A stretch of 64,000 nt of DNA from Cognataquiflexum rubidum (GTDB lineage Bacteria; Bacteroidota; Bacteroidia; Cytophagales; Cyclobacteriaceae), in the NCBI RefSeq assembly GCF_022538115.1, contig NZ_JAKZAL010000018.1, positions 1-64,000 on the forward strand. Direction: 5' to 3'. Positions 62,301 to 64,000 of the stretch are shown one piece after another. Below the pieces are notes generated by a model. The model saw only the letters and a program-made list of their open reading frames with translations. It was not told the origin of the DNA and ran no database searches. Both the position numbers and the translations under genes were made by a program. Position 1 is the stretch's first letter; each line of letters begins with the position of its first letter.

Positions 62301-64000
62301 CCAGCGCGCTTGGTCCACAAGGCCGGATGGAAGTTTTCTAAAGGAACCCTATTACCTGCCACTTACAGGCGAGCCTGTTATCGATGCCAGGTATGAGGCA
62401 TGGAAACAGCGCGTTCCTGTTTGTCATCAGCCAGTAGGTGGCAAACTATTGAAAAGAGCAAATGAATTTGTAATTCCTTATATGAATAATCAGGAGGCAG
62501 CAGAGATTACCTCCTCATCGGCTGTCCCCGATCCGGTTCATTTTTACTGCGGCAATTTTTCTCATGGTTATCTCAATATCAATTGTGGAGAGCCCCTGAG
62601 CGCTGAAGAGGAATCACTGTTGGCAAGGTTTACAGCAGTTTTTGAAATGACCTACCTGCGCTTTCTTGATCTCCAAAAAGCCGAAGCACAGGCAAGGGAA
62701 AGCCAAATACAATTAGCCTTAGAAAGAGTACGGGCAAGAACAATGGCCATGCAGCATAGTGATGAGTTAGCTGAATCAGCCTTTGTGCTTTTCCAGCAAC
62801 TTCAGATTCTAGGATTGGTTCATGAGCGAATCAATATTGGGGTGGTCAAAGAAGAGAGTAAAACAATTGATTTCTGGATCACCGAGCAGGGTGGCAATCA
62901 GATCAATACCCGGTTTACAGGGAGAATCGATGAGCCTACCACACTTTCCAAGATGTATCAGGGCTGGAAAAACAATCAAAAACTGATGGTTATAGACCAA
63001 ACAGGTGAGGATTTATCGAATTGGTTGAAATACTTGAAGGAGGAAATCGGGATACCTTTTGATCCTGCATTTTTACATAACCGTCGCGTTCAGACGGTAG
63101 GCTTCTTTTCAAAAGGAATGCTGGTCTTGACGACTCCCGAACCTTTGCCGGACGAACATCTACAGCTTCTGGAAAAGTTCGCCGGAGTATTTGATCTGAC
63201 CTACACCCGTTTCAGTGATTTGAAACAAGCCGAAGCACAGGCAAGGGAAGCGCAGATTGAAGCGGCATTGGAGAGGGTTCGTTCGCGATCGTTGGCAATG
63301 CATAACAGTGAAGACCTGGAAAATGTCATTTTAGTAGTTTCCGAGCAGCTACAATTGCTACAATTCAGATTTGAAAATGTAAGTTTTGGATTTGATACCT
63401 CCCAAATGGGCCTCAATTTTTGGTTGGCTTCTCCTTCATTAACGAGGCCGATTTTGATGAAAGTTCCCTACATAAATAATCCGGCCTTTAATAATCCTTT
63501 CCTAGCGAGAAGAGCGGGGAAAGACTTTAATGTGGATATACTTTCCCGCGAAGAAAATCAGGAGTTCTTACAGCATATGTTTGATCATTCTGAATTGGGT
63601 AATCTACCTGAAGAGAATAAAAAATTCTTATTGAGCACATCCGGGTTTGCACGTTCCCAATCGCTGATGAAGCATACCATTCTCACGGTTGGAAATTATG
63701 CACTTGCTCCTTACAGCCATGATCAAAATGCCATCTTAAAAAGGTTTGGAATTGTATTCGAGCAAGCTTATGTCCGTTTTCTCGATCTCCAAAAAGCAGA
63801 AGCCCAGGCACGGGAGGCACAAATAGAAGCAGCACTGGAAAGAGTTAGATCAAGATCGATGGCCATGCACAAGAGTGAAGAACTCAAGGAAGTTATTCAG
63901 TTATTGTTTGAGCAATTTCGCTTATTAAATTTCAAAATTGACTCAGCGCAATTTGACCCTAATTATAAGGAGAACGATGACCTCAACCTTTGGACAGCAG
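59362..64000 (+). CDS. Giant repeat sensor protein: NTF2-like head and tandem GAF-like/coiled-coil modules, 3' end beyond the window
   Basis: An open frame of at least 1546 codons with no stop before the edge. Residues 1-135 form a SnoaL/NTF2-like domain (DALLVYHRYWDSYSNGDLEA, WTFYSRLRLSTLLHETESGW). A coiled coil then leads to repeats of about 190 residues, each ending in a linker of the pattern RF.DLQKAEAQAREAQIE followed by AALERVRARTMAMH and a short helix. The linkers begin near residues 165 (degenerate), 344, 534, 722, 910, 1100, 1283 and 1473. The intervening parts have GAF-like alternation, e.g. LAISTVLLDNVGLYIEHYSM. Such linkers occur in Bacteroidota sensor kinases and cyclases, so the missing C-terminus is probably a histidine kinase or cyclase. 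The receiver gene upstream fits. Confidence 0.85.
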   Translation, partial: MKKRNKDRESDALLVYHRYWDSYSNGDLEAFASTLDEGFEMIGTSESEVCHNKDDGIEFFKAQMHEIVGRTDMRNRDIATKEVNGMFLVNETCDFYILGEPEWTFYSRLRLSTLLHETESGWKVIQQHGSLPDMRVQEGETIAFDKISKENLELRDAVRRRTAELENKNRELAIEAALEKVRAVAMGMKNSNAMLDVCRVIAEQLEEFGVTKIRNVQTAIIDEKIGQYLCYQYFPAYGQTTIEDTEYQKSPVEHEMVRQMLASRDGHFTGSLSGKELEEFGLHRKEENHFPDPLLDAASEVSYCFLSIGEGGLGLSLYKEMEAGVLELFKRFHQVFLLAYQRFQDIQKAEAQTREAQIEVAVERVRAQSMAMHHPDELDKVNKEILTQLNWLQIRGLSGVTFYLVDQDGWVKAYDFSSPGNIGNQNSYTLQFDFKKYEMMGYPFKIFEQTDLNYFVADYPLEKLEKAVFEIEEINPEVATVIKEALAKGILTHQWTACARITDGLLGIDLVNPPSEDTKTIVLKIAGAFNQAYQRFLDLQKAEAQAREAQIEAALERVRAQTMAMHSSEDVGKSVVKMFSELTALGVDEGTRFGIGILNHDNENNQLWTARKNGEEVNMHIGNIDMASHPLLKSARKAWKEQIPFHKYVLEEEDLLDYYQMLNKAPDYKIQIPIEKLPKKEIQHCFIFEHGFFYAFSTREFQPELIQITKRFSALFEQTYRRYLDLVRAEAQAREAEIELALERVRARTMAMNHTEELKEVIQVVFDQFVGLNIHVDHAGFILDYKEREDMHIWLADHQQGVPTEITIPYFDSPHWNNYLQAKARQESFFANLLPFEVKNKFYRDLFELIPELTEEAQQAIFSKPALAISTVLLDNVGLYIEHYSMTPYTAEENAILMRFGKVFQQTYTRFLDLQKAEAQARESQIQLALERVRARTMAMHKSQELAEVAVVLYQELKTLGATQDFFECGYVEVDELNNIQRAWSTRPDGSFLKEPYYLPLTGEPVIDARYEAWKQRVPVCHQPVGGKLLKRANEFVIPYMNNQEAAEITSSSAVPDPVHFYCGNFSHGYLNINCGEPLSAEEESLLARFTAVFEMTYLRFLDLQKAEAQARESQIQLALERVRARTMAMQHSDELAESAFVLFQQLQILGLVHERINIGVVKEESKTIDFWITEQGGNQINTRFTGRIDEPTTLSKMYQGWKNNQKLMVIDQTGEDLSNWLKYLKEEIGIPFDPAFLHNRRVQTVGFFSKGMLVLTTPEPLPDEHLQLLEKFAGVFDLTYTRFSDLKQAEAQAREAQIEAALERVRSRSLAMHNSEDLENVILVVSEQLQLLQFRFENVSFGFDTSQMGLNFWLASPSLTRPILMKVPYINNPAFNNPFLARRAGKDFNVDILSREENQEFLQHMFDHSELGNLPEENKKFLLSTSGFARSQSLMKHTILTVGNYALAPYSHDQNAILKRFGIVFEQAYVRFLDLQKAEAQAREAQIEAALERVRSRSMAMHKSEELKEVIQLLFEQFRLLNFKIDSAQFDPNYKENDDLNLWTA

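Noticed and set aside
59427-63416. Several minus-strand frames of 60-115 aa opposite the giant sensor gene
   Set aside because: They appear periodically because the opposite strand of each conserved linker is open. None has a motif, and the plus-strand frame is uninterrupted.

Overview
The window reads as chromosomal DNA from a member of the Bacteroidota, most likely a Cytophagales/Cyclobacteriaceae-type bacterium. The evidence is many short-signal lipoproteins, a one-protein hybrid two-component system (propeller, kinase, receiver, AraC), several DUF6090-type small membrane proteins, weak ribosome-binding sites, promoters resembling the Bacteroidota -7 type (TAnnTTTG), and families typical of the group (DUF1080, DUF1566, FISUMP, Y_Y_Y). 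No rRNA, tRNA, CRISPR array or phage module was seen. The genus is an inference; no 16S or marker gene is present.

Layout. 1-460: tail of a REP-associated (Y1, IS200-like) transposase with its palindrome field. 0.69-13.7 kb: mostly rightward metabolic and secreted enzymes (amidohydrolase, DUF418 protein, beta-lactamase-fold hydrolases, alpha/beta hydrolases, DinB, a VOC-cytochrome c-rhodanese fusion, a gamma-glutamylcyclotransferase-like lipoprotein) and the first pair of single-TM paralogues. 13.7-21.3 kb: leftward DUF1080 lipoprotein, then a four-gene polysaccharide operon (GH-GT2 fusion, glycosyltransferase, ABC exporter, pyruvyl transferase). 21.7-24.3 kb: DUF1080 remnant, P1 peptidase and two NTF2-like lipoproteins. 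24.4-26.9 kb: a repeat-rich scar where a DUF6090 gene, REP palindromes and a frameshifted transposase are interleaved, including a 332-bp unit in tandem. 27.0-33.0 kb: small leftward genes and a 1365-aa hybrid regulator. 33.3-36.9 kb: DUF1566 lipoprotein, amino-acid permease, DUF6090 protein. 37.2-41.6 kb: operon of sulfatase, NTF2-like protein and three single-TM paralogues. 42.1-44.7 kb: two lipoproteins with nearly identical N-termini and unrelated C-termini. 45.1-48.1 kb: a molybdenum hydroxylase pair and a small coiled-coil protein. 48.1-49.5 kb: an intact REP transposase inside its palindrome field, followed by a DUF6090-amidase chimera. 51.3-57.6 kb: copper amine oxidase, GMC oxidoreductase pair, serine hydrolase, CysQ. 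57.9 kb to the edge: NTF2-like protein, response regulator and a giant sensor protein (at least 1546 aa, no stop before the edge) built from about 190-aa repeats.

Themes that cross gene boundaries: (1) a recurrent upstream element with 21-bp internal periodicity occurs seven times and may define a regulon; (2) a dispersed ~160-bp element with terminal inverted repeats occurs three times; (3) DUF6090 and related single-TM proteins form seven full genes, with further fragments and one chimera, and several lie beside REP/transposase arrays; (4) three lipoproteins share one N-terminal module but carry DUF1566, LamG-like or FISUMP C-terminal modules; (5) three identical FNR-like boxes precede two of those lipoproteins and the molybdoenzyme. 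All functions are inferred from sequence reading only; no database search was run.
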